Shown: positions 53,138 through 64,000 of the stretch, one piece after another | How positions within the stretch are numbered: the first letter of the stretch is position 1 | How the letters are laid out: the number at the start of each line of letters is the position of its first letter | Assembly (NCBI GenBank): GCA_905160935.1 | Contig: CAJHZI010000449.1 | Coordinates: forward strand, 1,737,501-1,801,500 | Length of the DNA: 64,000 bases | Direction of reading: 5' to 3' | From: Enchytraeus crypticus | Taxonomy: Eukaryota; Annelida; Clitellata; Enchytraeida; Enchytraeidae | Notes under the pieces: generated by a model | Database searches by the model: none | What the model saw: the letters and a program-made list of their open reading frames with translations, nothing else | Told to the model about the DNA's origin: nothing | Program-made: the position numbers and the translations under genes

Positions 53138-53271
53138 GGCTGGAGTCAGTGGCGATGTCGGTTATATATTCGATCGCGGATCAGTATGTACGGGGTTCAA
53201 ATTCTGGGCTCGCCCGTCACTGACATCGCCTTTTTGAGTGAGGAAACTGACACTAACATTAGCTTTTTTAT
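53138..53271 (+). mobile_element. tRNA-derived SINE, family A
   Basis: ggctggagtcagtggcgatg, B box gggttcaaattctgggctc and tail gaggaaactgacactaacat. Confidence 0.8.
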
Positions 53272-53362
53272 ATCTTGATTTTATATTGGCTAATTTTCAC
53301 TATCTAGTCAACATCATCTTTTCGGTAATATGAACGTCTTACTGTCATTGAATGTATTGCAA

Positions 53363-53570
53363 TTAACTGGACGTCCCTGACATTATCACTGGACGTTTCT
53401 GACATTGTCACTACACGTCCCTGACATTGTCACTGAACGTCCCTGACATTGTCACTGGACGTCTATGACGTTATCATAGGACGTCCCTGACATTATCACT
53501 GGACGTTTCTGACATTGTCACTAGACGTCCCTGACATTGTCACTGCACGTCCCTGACATTGTCAGAGAGG
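53363..53570. repeat. 22-bp minisatellite resembling a retroposon tail
   Basis: About nine units of ggacgtccctgacattgtca + ct. The core acgtccctgacatt is the same as in the dispersed retroposon 3' ends at 23,900 and 60,655, so the array was probably seeded there. Confidence 0.85.
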
Positions 53571-53734
53571 TAAGGCGGGTGATAAGGGCTTTGATCTGTT
53601 CTAACTTCTGTATATATGCGAGACCGTGATGATCTCTGTTTAGATAAATTGACATTTAACAAGATCTGCGTTTCTTACATTAATTAATTGATTCTGCGTT
53701 TCTTACATTAATTAATTGATTAATTGCTTAATTA

Positions 53735-53862
53735 AAGCTAAGATTAAAGTCAGTTTCCGCACTCGAAAGCGATGTCAGTTACGGACGAGCCCAGGATTTG
53801 AACCCCTCGCATACCGATCCGCGGTCGAGTACCTTACCGACTTCGCCACTGGCTCCAACCAG
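53735..53862 (-). mobile_element. tRNA-derived SINE, family A
   Basis: A full minus-strand copy ending at ggttggagccagtggcgaag. 53,865-54,470 holds no recognised feature. Confidence 0.85.
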
Positions 53863-54473
53863 TAGCGAAGTCGTTGCCGATGTTCAGGTCATTATGACTC
53901 CTACAAGAGGTTATTAGATAACAGTCGCTAGGTGTCTTCAATCTTGGCGACCTGGGCGTTCCAGTCAATTAGTTATCCACAAAATGTTTCAGTTTTATAT
54001 TTCATTTCAAGAATAAAGTGAAATGACGAGCGTTGAAATGTTTGTGCAGTGATAATATAATTTTACTGATCGCCAGAGGCTTGGTTTATTTGCTGTTGTC
54101 CCACAAGGCATTCCACAGATGTCACGAGTTGTTTAAGAAATTTACCTAGTCGATTATAGTACTGAAGTCACTAGGGAATGTCATTATATGTTTTTTATTA
54201 CTTCACAAAGACTAATTTATTGAAAGCTGTCGTAACAATTTTTGAAAAGATATCACACTGTTTTCATCATTTTCACGAAACACAGTTTATTAAACAGATG
54301 TCAGGAGATCTTTGGTATTTTCACACAATAATGAGTCAATTCCAAACATAGATAAAAAGAAGTGTTACTCACAGTTCCATCATTTTTTTACAAATGCAAC
54401 GTCATTTTTTGCCAACTTGAGATATAACTGCGAATGCGAGTATAATAAATGAACCATATAAACTGGTCTGATC

Positions 54474-54660
54474 TAAGTACTGAAATACTTTTAAGTACTG
54501 AAATACTTTTAAGTACTGAAATACTTTTAAGTACTGAAGTACTTTTAAGTACTGAAATACTTTTAAGTACTAAAATACTTTTAAGGACTGAAGTACTTTT
54601 AAGTACTGAAATACTTTTAAGTACTGAAATACTTTTAAGTACTGAAATACTTTTAAGCAC
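54474..54660. repeat. 18-bp minisatellite (aagtactgaaatactttt)
   Basis: About ten units with an internal AGTACT palindrome. Confidence 0.9.
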
Positions 54661-54874
54661 TCCTGTAGATAGCACTTCCTGATGCAGTAATGGGAAATAC
54701 CAGGATGAAGAATTTTCTAGTCGTTGATACGAATATTTTTGGATGTTTAGATTTGAAAATGCAGTCACCCTATTGATTGAGAACTAAAAATGTTAGTAAA
54801 TGAATTTGAAGTATGGGAACAAATTCTGTCAAGTGCTGCTCGTGTTCTAAGTGGCGATTACGCTATAATTAGTG

Positions 54875-55075
54875 AAGGCAACGGGAAACCACCTAAGAAG
54901 CTATATTTTTCCCAAGCTTTTGGCTACATAAGGTATGGATAAGGCATAGACGTTATGAAGGGATTAACTTGTTTATCTAAGGAGTGCTCTTATGGAGCGG
55001 GAAGGCAGACTTTGAGTATGAATATGTACTTTGAACCTGCCACTTGGCAGTGCATTGAAGAAGAAGATGAAGTGA
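54875..55075 (+). mobile_element. Dispersed repeat family C (plus-strand copy)
   Basis: ggcaacgggaaaccacctaa, gctacataaggtatggataa, ctaaggagtgctcttatgga and tttgaacctgccacttggca match the reversed copies at 59,760 and 61,980. Class unknown. 55,080-55,840 holds only a GTT microsatellite (55,262) and unique sequence. Confidence 0.75.
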
Positions 55076-55839
55076 AGGCAACGTTAAGTCACCTCAGCGC
55101 TCCTATTTTTACTAAGATAACGTTAGATTAAGGATAGATTCCTGTCCACCCAATGTCCATGAACTAAGACCAACACGAAACTTTCATGCCGTTACTACCC
55201 TTCCTTGGATTGATTACCCGTATTTTGGCTCGCACCGTTTGTGGACCACCCACACTCTATTCTTGTTGTTATTGTTGTTGATGTTGTTGTTGTTACGTTA
55301 ACAAGAGCCTTTAATATGAGAGCATTGAACCAGTAGATAGGCCTAGTCAAATGTAGTGAACTGCATGTTGAATCTGTACTTTGGGCTGTTTGATATGACT
55401 GCTTTGGTCCTACTGTTTGATATGACTTTTACCGGTCTACTCATCTATACAGTTATCTCTAGAGAAGTTTGAATGTCATCATTAAATCATTAAAATCACA
55501 TTATAACAGAGAAGTGATCCCATGTTTAGTGTCACTCAGCCACAGAGTGTGGCCTATCAGTTAGATGACGTTATATGAGAGCGCTAATTAAAACTTTGTG
55601 GTATTAAATAGCTTTAAATTAATGATAGCAGTGCTATCAACTCAAGATACGTTGAACTTAATACTTAAACGGAACAATATGAATTCTACTACAATTACTC
55701 ATATAGCCTACATGTATAGTTGTATACTTCCATCTCTCTCAAGTAGCGCGTCTCTGGCATATATCTTATCCATGTAATCCTTTGCTTATCCATGTAGTAC
55801 TTTGCTTATCCATGTAATCCTTTGCTTATCCATGTCTAT

Positions 55840-56135
55840 CCTTTGCTTATACTTTGGACTGATTTTCTGGATTTTCGAATTTGCACCGTTTTTGCTCCTT
55901 CTTTTTGCTCGCCGGCTTGATTTTGACTCAATAGAGCTCGATACTGTCATTGATGACTGTAGCACTCTAATTGTTGTTCTCTCTCTCCTTCTCTCTCTCT
56001 CTCTCTTAGTGCACTGCCTGCTGGCTGATCCATGGTATATAACTCCTCTACTCATGCTATCTTCCGTTCTCATCTTCATGTCCACATCAATCAATCAATA
56101 AGAATTTAACGTCCGGTTCCTCGTCATAAAGCAAC
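55840..56135 (+). mobile_element. LINE family L tail and adjoining retroposon tails
   Basis: 55,850-55,985 is a plus-strand LINE tail (tttggactgattttctggat to actgtagcactctaattgtt). 55,990-56,050 is a reversed LINE end (gcactgcctgctggctgatc). 56,085-56,140 is a reversed ggaaccggacgttaaattct tail. 56,195-56,290 matches 62,365-62,460 (ccttcctcagctt, aactaacatttactg). Confidence 0.6.
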
Positions 56136-56704
56136 ATCAGAGACGTCACATACGAGTAGGTCTTTAAGCTATAGCAATCTTTTTGATACACCGTTATTCT
56201 TGGGGGATTTTGCCTCTGACGAGGTGGGCCTCCTATACCTTCCTCAGCTTCAACTAACATTTACTGGACAGGGGCCATTCCCTAATTGTTGTTATTATTT
56301 AGTATTTCCACTTAAGAATACTATATCTAGTAATCTATTATCTAACGTCTCGATCCTGACTATTTCTATCAGATACGATGTACATATATAGCAGAATATA
56401 GATTAGAGATGTGGCAATATGCAAGATAATTCTTTTTATGCAATATGTTTTTTGAGGTAATAGACATTTCACTGACAATATGCAAGCTTGCATATTGTTG
56501 ATGTGTACGTCATTGAAAACAATGACACTCCATTTCTTTGAATTCGCAGCCGTTGAGCGGCGGGAGGTTGTTATGACGCCCTCTAACCTCCCCCTCCTAC
56601 TTTAATAGGTTCACTTAGAAATATTCAATAAAATAACTTATGGAATAGATCTTTATATCCATTCATTGAGAGTTATAACATTCATTATACTCAATCCAAG
56701 ACAA

Positions 56705-56930
56705 GTGACTTCTTGGAATAGATACACAGGAGAATGACTTCGTGGAATAGATACACAGGAGAATGACTGCATGGAATAGATACACAGGAGAATGACTTCA
56801 TGGAATAGATACACAGGAGAATGACTGCATGGAATAGATACACAGGAGAATGACTGCATGGAATAGATACACAGGAGAATGACTGCATGAAATAGATACA
56901 CAGGAGAATGACTTCTTCGAAGAGATATAA
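56705..56930. repeat. 29-bp minisatellite, about seven copies
   Basis: Units of ggaatagatacacaggagaa + tgactgcat. 56,300-56,700 and 56,935-57,360 show no feature apart from a short CAA run at 57,005. Confidence 0.9.
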
Positions 56931-57374
56931 AGGGGAAGTTAATTACTGAATTGAATATTTCGGCGCATAGCACCAGCATCGCGGCTGATATTTTGTGAGA
57001 ATGACAACAACAACAACAACAACAACATTGTGTCAATGACGTAATGAGCCAATTATCTCAAATTGAAATTTAACCAGATGACGCGAGTATAGGCATACAC
57101 ATAGGAAGATTACGTTAAACTGACGTTCCTATGGATTATAAACTAAACTATTCGCGATCTGGTTGACAACTTTAATAACAACAGATTTTATAAATACGAC
57201 CTACACTAGATGCAGCAAAATTTGAAATTTAGCAGCTTTGCCTGAGATATTGATAAAATGATAATTTTGAACGTACATATACTGTATATACTGTGGATTA
57301 ATTATAGCAGAGTAGACCTTTAATTAGCTGTAAATAGAGGTTTAGTTCCTGGTACATAAACTTTTTCTTTCCTC

Positions 57375-57478
57375 TCTTTGTCCTTCTCTCCTTCTCTCTC
57401 TCGTTTATCATCATCGTCATTAACATCATTTCCCTCTCTCTCTCTCTCCCCCTCTCTCTCTCTCAGTCTCTCTCTCTG

Positions 57479-57538
<60 letters not shown>

Positions 57539-57605
57539 CTCTGTATATATCTCTATCTATATCTCTATAGTCTCTTATCTCATCCTGTCTATACCTATAT
57601 ATATA

Positions 57606-57658
<53 letters not shown>

Positions 57659-57716
57659 GATATAATATATAGATATATATATATATAATAATATATAATA
57701 TATATAATATATCATG

Positions 57717-57797
<81 letters not shown>

Positions 57798-57800
57798 TTT
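57375..57800. repeat. CT microsatellite followed by a long TA microsatellite
   Basis: About 165 bp of CTCTCT with GT interruptions is followed by about 210 bp of TATATA with short interruptions that make it partly self-complementary. Confidence 0.95.
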
Positions 57801-57879
57801 ACTCTCTATATTTCTCCCAAACTCCATGTCCTTACATATTCTATCTCTTTTATTTGTGTGACATGTTTACTTACTGTTT

Positions 57880-58040
57880 TTTAATCACCGGACCGGCACC
57901 GTTTAGGACCTTTTTCTTTCTGTTCAGCACATGTTTTTTCATATCGTTTGGGGTGAATCGATTTGTAGTGACATATGATGGGGGAACGCTCCTGACATCA
58001 TCATTGTGTGAAGAAACGGACGTTAAAACTTTATTATTAT
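57880..58040 (+). mobile_element. Retroposon 3' end
   Basis: A diverged LINE-like tail (ggaccggcaccgtttaggac) ends in gctcctgacatcatcattgt, gaagaaacggacgttaaaac and a TTA run. 58,045-58,870 contains no recognised gene; it probably includes the receptor promoter and 5' UTR. Confidence 0.6.
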
Positions 58041-58874
58041 TTATTATTACATACTCGTATCTTAGCTTCGATTAAGACTCTTCTTGGTGTGGTAAGATAA
58101 GTGGATGGCTCCATGATACGCAATGACTGTTGTTGTTGTTGTTGTTGGCTCTTAAAATATTAAGCATGGACTAAGAAGTCAGCGTTTTAGAAAAATATAA
58201 ATAGTCTATGGATATTTGAGAAAAGCAAAGCAAAATTCTAAATTATTGTTTTTAGATATTTCTTTTTAATTTAAAAGTTAAATGGACACTTTAGAAGCAA
58301 TAAAAACATACAATTCTATTATACGTTAGTTAAGCTAGATGAGTATTTTACATTAGCATAAATACAAAACTACAATCAATTCATATAAAGATAAGTGCAA
58401 CAGATGAGTGTTAGGTGGAGCACAGGCTCTCTCTACCCAGTGTTACTGATTAGTATTAGATAAAGCGCAGGCTCTCCAGTATTATACACAAGAGGGACAA
58501 CGCCCTGTTGTGATGAGTCAGAGGGAGTTTTGTGAGACTGTTTCATCACTACCGCATAACGGCCTCAGTTCTATGCCGCATTCATTCTGTAGAATTATCC
58601 CTTACTGTCCAGTTATCAATAGTTGAGTAATTTACTGAATAAATAATTATTTATAAAATGTAAATTATTATCAGGAGTTTTGTTGGTAACATCTTATTCT
58701 AATCGGACGCGCCCGCGTTGTTGTTGTTGCTAAAGAATAAAAAGCAAGAAGAGCTTCTAGTATTATCTACATTCGAACATTTTGCTATTAATATTATGAC
58801 TAATAATTAATACTATAGCCAGAAGAGCTTATAATCTACATTCGAACTCTATGCCATCAATACTATAACTCTCG

Positions 58875-61800
58875 ATGACTGCAATGCGGTTGTCGACGAC
58901 TCTATTCTTAACTCTTTGTTGTATCTCAACATTCCTCATCCTCTCTCTGACAGGATGTAGGACATTAAATGACGACAAGATCGCTCCAGACTCTGACGAG
59001 ACAGACTCGTTGACTTACCATCGAGAGGTATCACAGGAGGAACTAGGAGAAGACTGGGAGAGCTCTTACACTGGGTCACTCAGTGAGATCAACTCACGAC
59101 CTAAGCGATATGTTAAACTAGATGGAAGCTCTTTTGAATTGAAGACCAAAAGCGAAGATGAACATAAAGAGCTGCATATATCCTGCAATGATTCCTCGCT
59201 ACTGATCAGCGTCCAATCTGCCGTGTATCACGTGAAGAATCCAGAGGAGAAGAAAAATTGTAACACTGCACCTGAAATCAACGGCTCTGTTTCACAGAAA
59301 ACTGCATACACGGCGGTGACTAAAGAGTAAGTACTATGATCAACCGTCGCTTGTGTCCTTCATAGCTAATCATTAACTGACTGCAAGCATTGGTTAGTTG
59401 TTTTGTTTGATCGATGGATCTAATCATAAAAACTAAGCTAATGTTAACGTCAGTTTCCTCACTCGAAATCGATGTCAGTGACAGGCGAGTCTAGGATTTG
59501 ATCCGCGGTCGAATATCTAACGACATCGCCACAGGCTGTAGCCAGTGGCGATATCGGTAAGATATTCGACCGCGGGTAAATACTGTAAAAATGGCTACTA
59601 TAATGATAAACTATAATGATAAACTATAATGATAAACTATAATGATAAACTATAATGATAAACTATAATGATAAACTATAATGATAAACTATAATGATAA
59701 ACTATAATAATAAAAAATGGTAAAATATAGTAGTAAACATTACAGTAAACTCTTCTCCTCAGTGCACTGCCAAGTGGCAGGTCCAAGGTACATATTCATA
59801 CTCAAAGTCTGTTTTCTCGCTCCATAAGAGCACTCCTTAGATCAACAAGTTAATCCCTTCACAAAATCTATGCCTTATCCATACCTTATGTAGCCTATAG
59901 CTTGGGAAAAGTATGGCTTCTGAGGTGGATTCTCGTTGCCTTACTCAGATGGATTAATTACCATTTAATCCTGGGGGAAAATATTTCATGCTGAGGTGGG
60001 TACCCTCTTGCCATCCCCAGCTCCTGCCTTAGTCGCCTCTTACGTACATGCAGCAGATTGTTTGCGGTTGCCCTATTCTGCAGTGGTCCAACCATGCCCG
60101 AGCACAACACGGGGTATAGCAAACCATAATGATAAAAAACGGTAAAAATGTAAAAAGGCGACCATATAAAAATGTCTTTGTGTTTTTATAATTTTTATAA
60201 TTAAATGACAGTGTTAAGAGCGAGATTACCTCAATCGTCTCCTCATTGGATAGGGCACTGCAGTATTAAGAAGAACTAAGACTGAGCGATAGGGTCCTCA
60301 TTTATTCTACATTTTTGATTGATTGATTGATGAAAACGGGCAGATGTAACAACAAGCCTAACTGCTCACTTATAGTAAACAATACGCTGTTTGCGGACGT
60401 ATGCCATACGTATATAAAGCAACTGACGGTCAACTACACCTGTGTCTGGATTACCTATGCGCTGGAGGAAAAGGTTATCGTAATTACTTAAGCTTTTCTT
60501 TTAGTTTCCGTTCCCGTTTATTATATTTTGACCCGCTTGCCTTGGATCTTGGACTGGCACTGTTTTGATCTCGCTTTCTCTTGTGGTCTCTGTGTACTCA
60601 GTCGTTATCGTGTGGTGTTTTAGCTCCTGTTATTGTAGAGTCTGCAAGAGACGTCCCTGACATTGCCTTATGGCGAGGAACCGGACGTTAAATTCTTATT
60701 GATTGATTGATTGGTTTATTAAGAGGTTAAGGGGGTTAAAATCAGAATTAATGCACGTAGGCACATGAGCAGCTGGTATGAACCCTACTCCAGTCTAACT
60801 CTGACCAATCTCGATCAATGAGCCGCAGTCTGATGGAATCTGTGCCTTGAACCTGCTCATTATGTTGATCCTACCAACAGCGCTACATCAGCAGTACTTG
60901 TTAAATCAGCAGTACTTGTTGAATCATCAGTACTTGTTAAATCATCAGTACTTGACGTTTGTTGACAGTTGAGAATCTTCGAGAACTTCTCAGTAGAGAA
61001 GGACACTACGGACCACCCCGGAGCTCTACTGACGGAATGCCTGGACCTCCTGGACCTAGCAAACAGTCACTTGACTGTGCAGGAGCGTCTCAATAGCTCG
61101 CTGAGTGGCGCTCAGGTTTCTACAAGTTCTTTATTTACGAATCTTTATTACACCATCAAGACGTGGTAGCAAATTACATGCAATAAACTCAAAATAACAA
61201 TAGTGCATTAAAACAAATGCAACTCCATTGAAAATAAAAATAAAAATAATAAAAAAACAAAATTTTAAAATAGGTAATGTGAATTTATTTCCTCAGTTCT
61301 TTACTTCAACAACCTGTTGATGCAGAAACGCTCAATTAGCGCTTAAAGGCACATTTATTTTAACGTCGGTATTTATTTTATTTTATTTTATGCACATTTA
61401 TTTTAACGTCGGTCTCGTGTCTCGAAGGCACACCTGTTACAGACGGAGCTTTGATTCCTATATCTCTTGATCCGCAGGGTGACATCTAACTGATCAAGCC
61501 GCTGTCTCAGTCCTCGAGTGTAAGATTCACAACATCAAACGTTATTATCTACTTAGAGTTTTACCTATCGAATGAGCGTAGCCTGCAGGTGGCATTACTG
61601 TTTGATATACCAGAGACCATGGATTCAAACCCAGCTCAGTGAATAGTTTTATTCGTCAATTAGACAACCAAACAAATATAAAAAGCGTCTTGCAACGAAC
61701 GAAAAACGAGAGAGAAAGAGAATAGCCCTATTGTTGTAAATTTAGAGCGGATAATTTAGTTATACTTCTTCAGGATGACTTATTTCAAGCTTTCCTGAAT

Positions 61801-63983
61801 TTACAAGGGATTCTATATACTCATTGATGCATAACCTCTCTCTATCTCTCTCTTAGTGCACTGCCTGCTGGCAGGTCCATGGTATATAATGCATTCACTC
61901 ATCCCTATGATTCGTTTTCCTCTTCATGTCCATATTCGAGTAGATCTTTGATTCATCCATAATATCTCTTCTCTTCAGTGCACAGACAAGTAGCAGGTTC
62001 AAGGTACATATTCATACTCAAAGTCTTTTTTGTCGCTCCTTAAGGGCACTCCTTAGATCAACAATTTAATCCCCTTCACAAAGTCTATGCCTTATCCATT
62101 CCTTATGCAGCCTATAGCTTGGGAAAAGTATGGCATCTGAGCTGGTTTCCCTTTGCCTTCCTCAGTTAGATGGATTAATTACCATTTAATCCTGGGTAAA
62201 ATATTTCATGGTGAGCTGGGTCCCTTTTTGCCATCCTCAGCTCCTGCCTTAGTCGCCTCTTACGTACACGCAGCAGATTGTTTGCGGTTGCCCTATTCTG
62301 CAGTGGTCCAACCACACCCGAGCACAACACGGGGACATCCATAATATATTCCTTTGATATTCTATTATTCATGGGGGATTCTGCTTATGAAGAGGTGGAC
62401 CTCCTGTGCCTTCCTCAGCTTCGACTAACATTTACTGAGCTGGGGCGTCATTCCCTGAGAACACCACCATGATTACCCAACCGCCTCTCAAGAACCACTC
62501 TGAGGCAATCATTCACTGGCTGGAGCCAGTGGCGAAGTCGGTAAGATACTCGACCGCGAACCAGTAGGTGCGGGGTTCAAATCCCGGGCTCGCCCGTCAC
62601 TGACATCGCTTTCGATTGCGGAAACTGACGTTAACCTTAGCTTTTTAGCTTTATTATGACTTCTCCTAGTTCACTGAGTTAGAACCTCTCTGTTTGTTGT
62701 TGCTCAGCTGGTGACGAAAGTACCAGATGTTCTGTTGAGTCCTCGAGCGTCCAGAGCTTGGAACAGTCTGCCCGTGGAGACCAGGGTTGAGACAGCTTCG
62801 AGATTGCTCAATGTTGTCGAGGATAGCGCCTTTCTCTTAGCCTATAGTCTTCCAGCAACATCCCAGCAAATCTCTGCCGTCCGTGATAACATCGGTAATC
62901 TATATTCTGCTTCCATATCTGTATTTTTCCATATTATTTTTTAACAACGAAAACTTATATTGCAGTGTTATGGCCGAACTCTGTCTTCGAGACTACTTTA
63001 CACATAGAGTTCAATAATAATAATAAGCTAAATTCATTTAAATTAGTATCTAAACTAATAAGAATGTCTACATATGAGCGGAATTTTATACCATCCAGCA
63101 ACACTCATTCCTGTCTTCATATACAGAATACTTATCATAAACATGCATGCGAGTATAGTAATTTCATGTAGAAAAACTACGCGACCACAATAATGTTTTG
63201 ACACCACGACGGAAAGTTACATAATTGCACTCATGTCTCAGACTATTAGGTGTCAAACCATTCCAAACGAAAGCCGCGGCAGAAGGCCAGGCTAGATCAC
63301 CTAATGAAACACTTGTTCTCGGTTGAATGAGTAGACTCGAGCCATCTGACCGAAGATCGTGACGCTGACGACCCAGAGAAACATCCTGTTGTACTGTAAG
63401 CCTATACGTTGCTTTGTACAAGCCTATTTCACTTTTTTGAACTGCGGCAGATAAGTCGTCATCGTGTGGTGCTTTGGCGCCTGTTTGTGTGGAGTCTGCA
63501 AGAGACGTCCCTGACATTGCCTTATGGCGAGGAACCGAACGTTAAATTCATATTGATTGATTGAAGTCGTTGTTAAGAGCTCAGCAGACCTGAGCTGCTC
63601 TTCTTTTTCTAATTTTCTCAAATTTCTCTTTTTGTAAACGTTGTAAGTATACATTGATACTGTTGACTAACTAAACAAAACAAATTATTATATTCCACTC
63701 ACACTTTTATATCACATAATGATATATCGCGTTTATTTTCGTGCATTAAGTACATTTAAAATGCAGCTAATTCTATAATCTCAGGCATTGATTGGTCAAC
63801 TGACTGATTTATTGATTGATGCATTGATTGATTGATTTGTGAGCACAGTGCTGCAGATCAATGTTATAGCTTCCAATGACTCGAGACATAAGAAAGATCT
63901 CACTTTCTCTCCATATGATGATGACAAGAGTGAATCTTTTTTAAGACTTTCTGCTAGAGATCTACAGCAGGCTGCGAAAACAG
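58875..63983 (+). CDS. ADGRL: Latrophilin-like adhesion GPCR, N-terminal exons (partial)
   Basis: Five exons join in phase: 58875-59326, 60344-60473, 60969-61115, 62708-62894 and 63849-63983; the gene continues past the right edge. A signal peptide (TTLFLTLCCISTFLILSLTG) is followed by a short acidic region and a SUEL/Gal-lectin domain split over exons 1 and 2: ELHISCNDSSLLISVQSAVY, then CNNKPNCSLIVNNTLFADVC and QLTVNYTC. Exons 3-5 match the GAIN-A part of latrophilins: LLSPRASRAWNSLPVETRVE, SRLLNVVEDSAFLLA, and FLRLSARDLQQAAKTG (compare the human ...LLLDTLEE.AF.LAD..., ...IQLSAKT...). Latrophilins are synaptic and developmental adhesion receptors binding teneurin, FLRT and other ligands. GPS and seven-helix exons lie outside the window. 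No olfactomedin domain is seen between the lectin and GAIN regions. Confidence 0.88.
59433..59580. mobile_element. SINE family A with an inverted second head
   Basis: A minus-strand copy (59,433-59,543) ends in its head ggctacagcctgtggcgatg. It overlaps a plus-strand head at 59,534-59,578 (ggctgtagccagtggcgata, tcggtaagatattcgaccgc). The two heads form an inverted pair. Confidence 0.75.
59590..59712. repeat. 13-bp minisatellite (ctataatgataaa)
   Basis: About nine units in the first intron of the receptor gene. Confidence 0.9.
59755..60115 (-). mobile_element. Dispersed repeat family C, full-length copy 1
   Basis: About 360 bp. On the minus strand it starts ccccgtgttgtgctcgggca, includes tacgtaagaggcgactaagg and accacctcagaagccatac, and ends caagtggcagtgcactga-like in reverse (gtgcactgccaagtggcag on plus). 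Nearly the same sequence recurs at 61,975-62,335. No tRNA-like boxes are obvious, so the class is open. Confidence 0.8.
60530..60715 (+). mobile_element. Retroposon 3' end with TTGA tail
   Basis: tctgcaagagacgtccctga, cattgccttatggcgaggaa and ccggacgttaaattctta, then a TTGA repeat. It is matched by 63,425-63,570. 60,116-60,340 holds nothing clear. Confidence 0.75.
60888..60960. repeat. 19-bp repeat at the acceptor of receptor exon 3
   Basis: Four units of atcagcagtacttgttaaat end about ten bases before the gttgacag acceptor. Confidence 0.85.
61116..61970. other. Receptor intron, no gene
   Basis: AT-rich sequence; a duplicated gcacatttattttaacgtcg at 61,348 and 61,390. 61,850-61,930 carries a reversed LINE end (gcactgcctgctggcaggtc, compare 56,000). 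Confidence 0.55.
61975..62335 (-). mobile_element. Dispersed repeat family C, full-length copy 2
   Basis: Nearly collinear with 59,755-60,115, same orientation, about 2.2 kb away. It differs by scattered substitutions, so this is either two insertions or an old segmental duplication of the intron. Confidence 0.8.
62518..62650 (+). mobile_element. tRNA-derived SINE, family A
   Basis: The best-preserved copy: ggctggagccagtggcgaag, tcggtaagatactcgaccgc, B box gggttcaaatcccgggctc and tail gcggaaactgacgttaacct + tagctttt. It ends about 58 bp before receptor exon 4. Confidence 0.9.
63170..63425 (-). mobile_element. LINE fragment, reverse-transcriptase C-terminus (minus strand)
   Basis: The frame gives DVSLGRQRHDLRSDGSSLLI, GDLAWPSAAAFVWNGLTPNS and RGVKTLLWSR, matching the usual CR1-type end (LRS....L..PR..., GD.AF..AAP.LWN.LP, FK..LKTHLF). 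Confidence 0.75.
63426..63575 (+). mobile_element. Retroposon 3' end with TTGA tail
   Basis: The same sequence as 60,590-60,715 (gtcatcgtgtggtg, tctgcaagagacgtccctga, ggcgaggaaccgaacgttaa, TTGA run), opposite in orientation to the LINE fragment it abuts. 63,580-63,780 contains nothing else recognisable. Confidence 0.75.
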
Positions 63984-64000
63984 GTTAACAATATAATGAT

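Noticed and set aside
62518-62590. A functional tRNA gene
   Set aside because: A and B boxes are present, but the sequence is the head of a dispersed SINE and continues into a shared tail; I could not fold a full cloverleaf with acceptor stem.

Overview
This window is animal nuclear DNA. The genes are split into exons with GT/AG introns, and the families are metazoan: a JADE/EPL1 chromatin protein, coactosin, SPOP, ADAT1, a PP1 glycogen-targeting subunit and a latrophilin-type adhesion GPCR. The sequence is AT-rich, with large introns full of microsatellites, minisatellites, tRNA- and 5S-derived SINEs, LINE 3' ends and a small hAT element. This points to an invertebrate with a repeat-rich genome. 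Being a spiralian is possible but unproven. There is no bacterial, phage or CRISPR content.

Layout: 0.5-4.2 kb, the 5' part of a JADE-family gene on the minus strand, running off the left edge. 4.2-10.5 kb, a gene-poor block of LINE tails, SINEs and a long hairpin. 10.5-15.2 kb (+), a protein with two tandem coactosin (ADF-H) domains. 15.2-19.5 kb, repeats and a LINE fragment. 19.56-22.80 kb (+), a homologue of the vertebrate C17orf98 family. 25.66-34.39 kb (-), a complete eight-exon SPOP. 35-39.2 kb, nested LINE, SINE and hAT elements and a possible LTR element. 39.67-46.38 kb (+), a complete seven-exon ADAT1. 50.16-51.96 kb (+), an intronless PP1 regulatory subunit 3 with an RVxF motif and a CBM21 domain. 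58.87 kb to the right edge (+), the first five exons of a latrophilin-like receptor with a SUEL lectin and the start of a GAIN domain. I assembled every multi-exon gene by hand from splice sites and matching phases. The genes look like independent housekeeping or signalling genes, not a shared pathway.

The most unusual feature is where the minisatellites lie. In most of these genes a tandem repeat starts exactly at an exon edge and its unit contains the splice site or stop codon plus 10-60 bp of the neighbouring exon. It occurs in JADE (one recognised exon and a candidate exon), coactosin (exon 3 acceptor and last exon), SPOP (exons 3, 4, 6 and 7), ADAT1 (exon 2 duplicated; repeats on introns 1, 2, 5 and 6), the C17orf98-like stop and the PP1 subunit stop. 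A second pattern is that TTGA-type tetranucleotide tracts lie directly upstream of at least five recognised 3' splice sites. Together they suggest that exon boundaries in this genome are hotspots of local tandem duplication.
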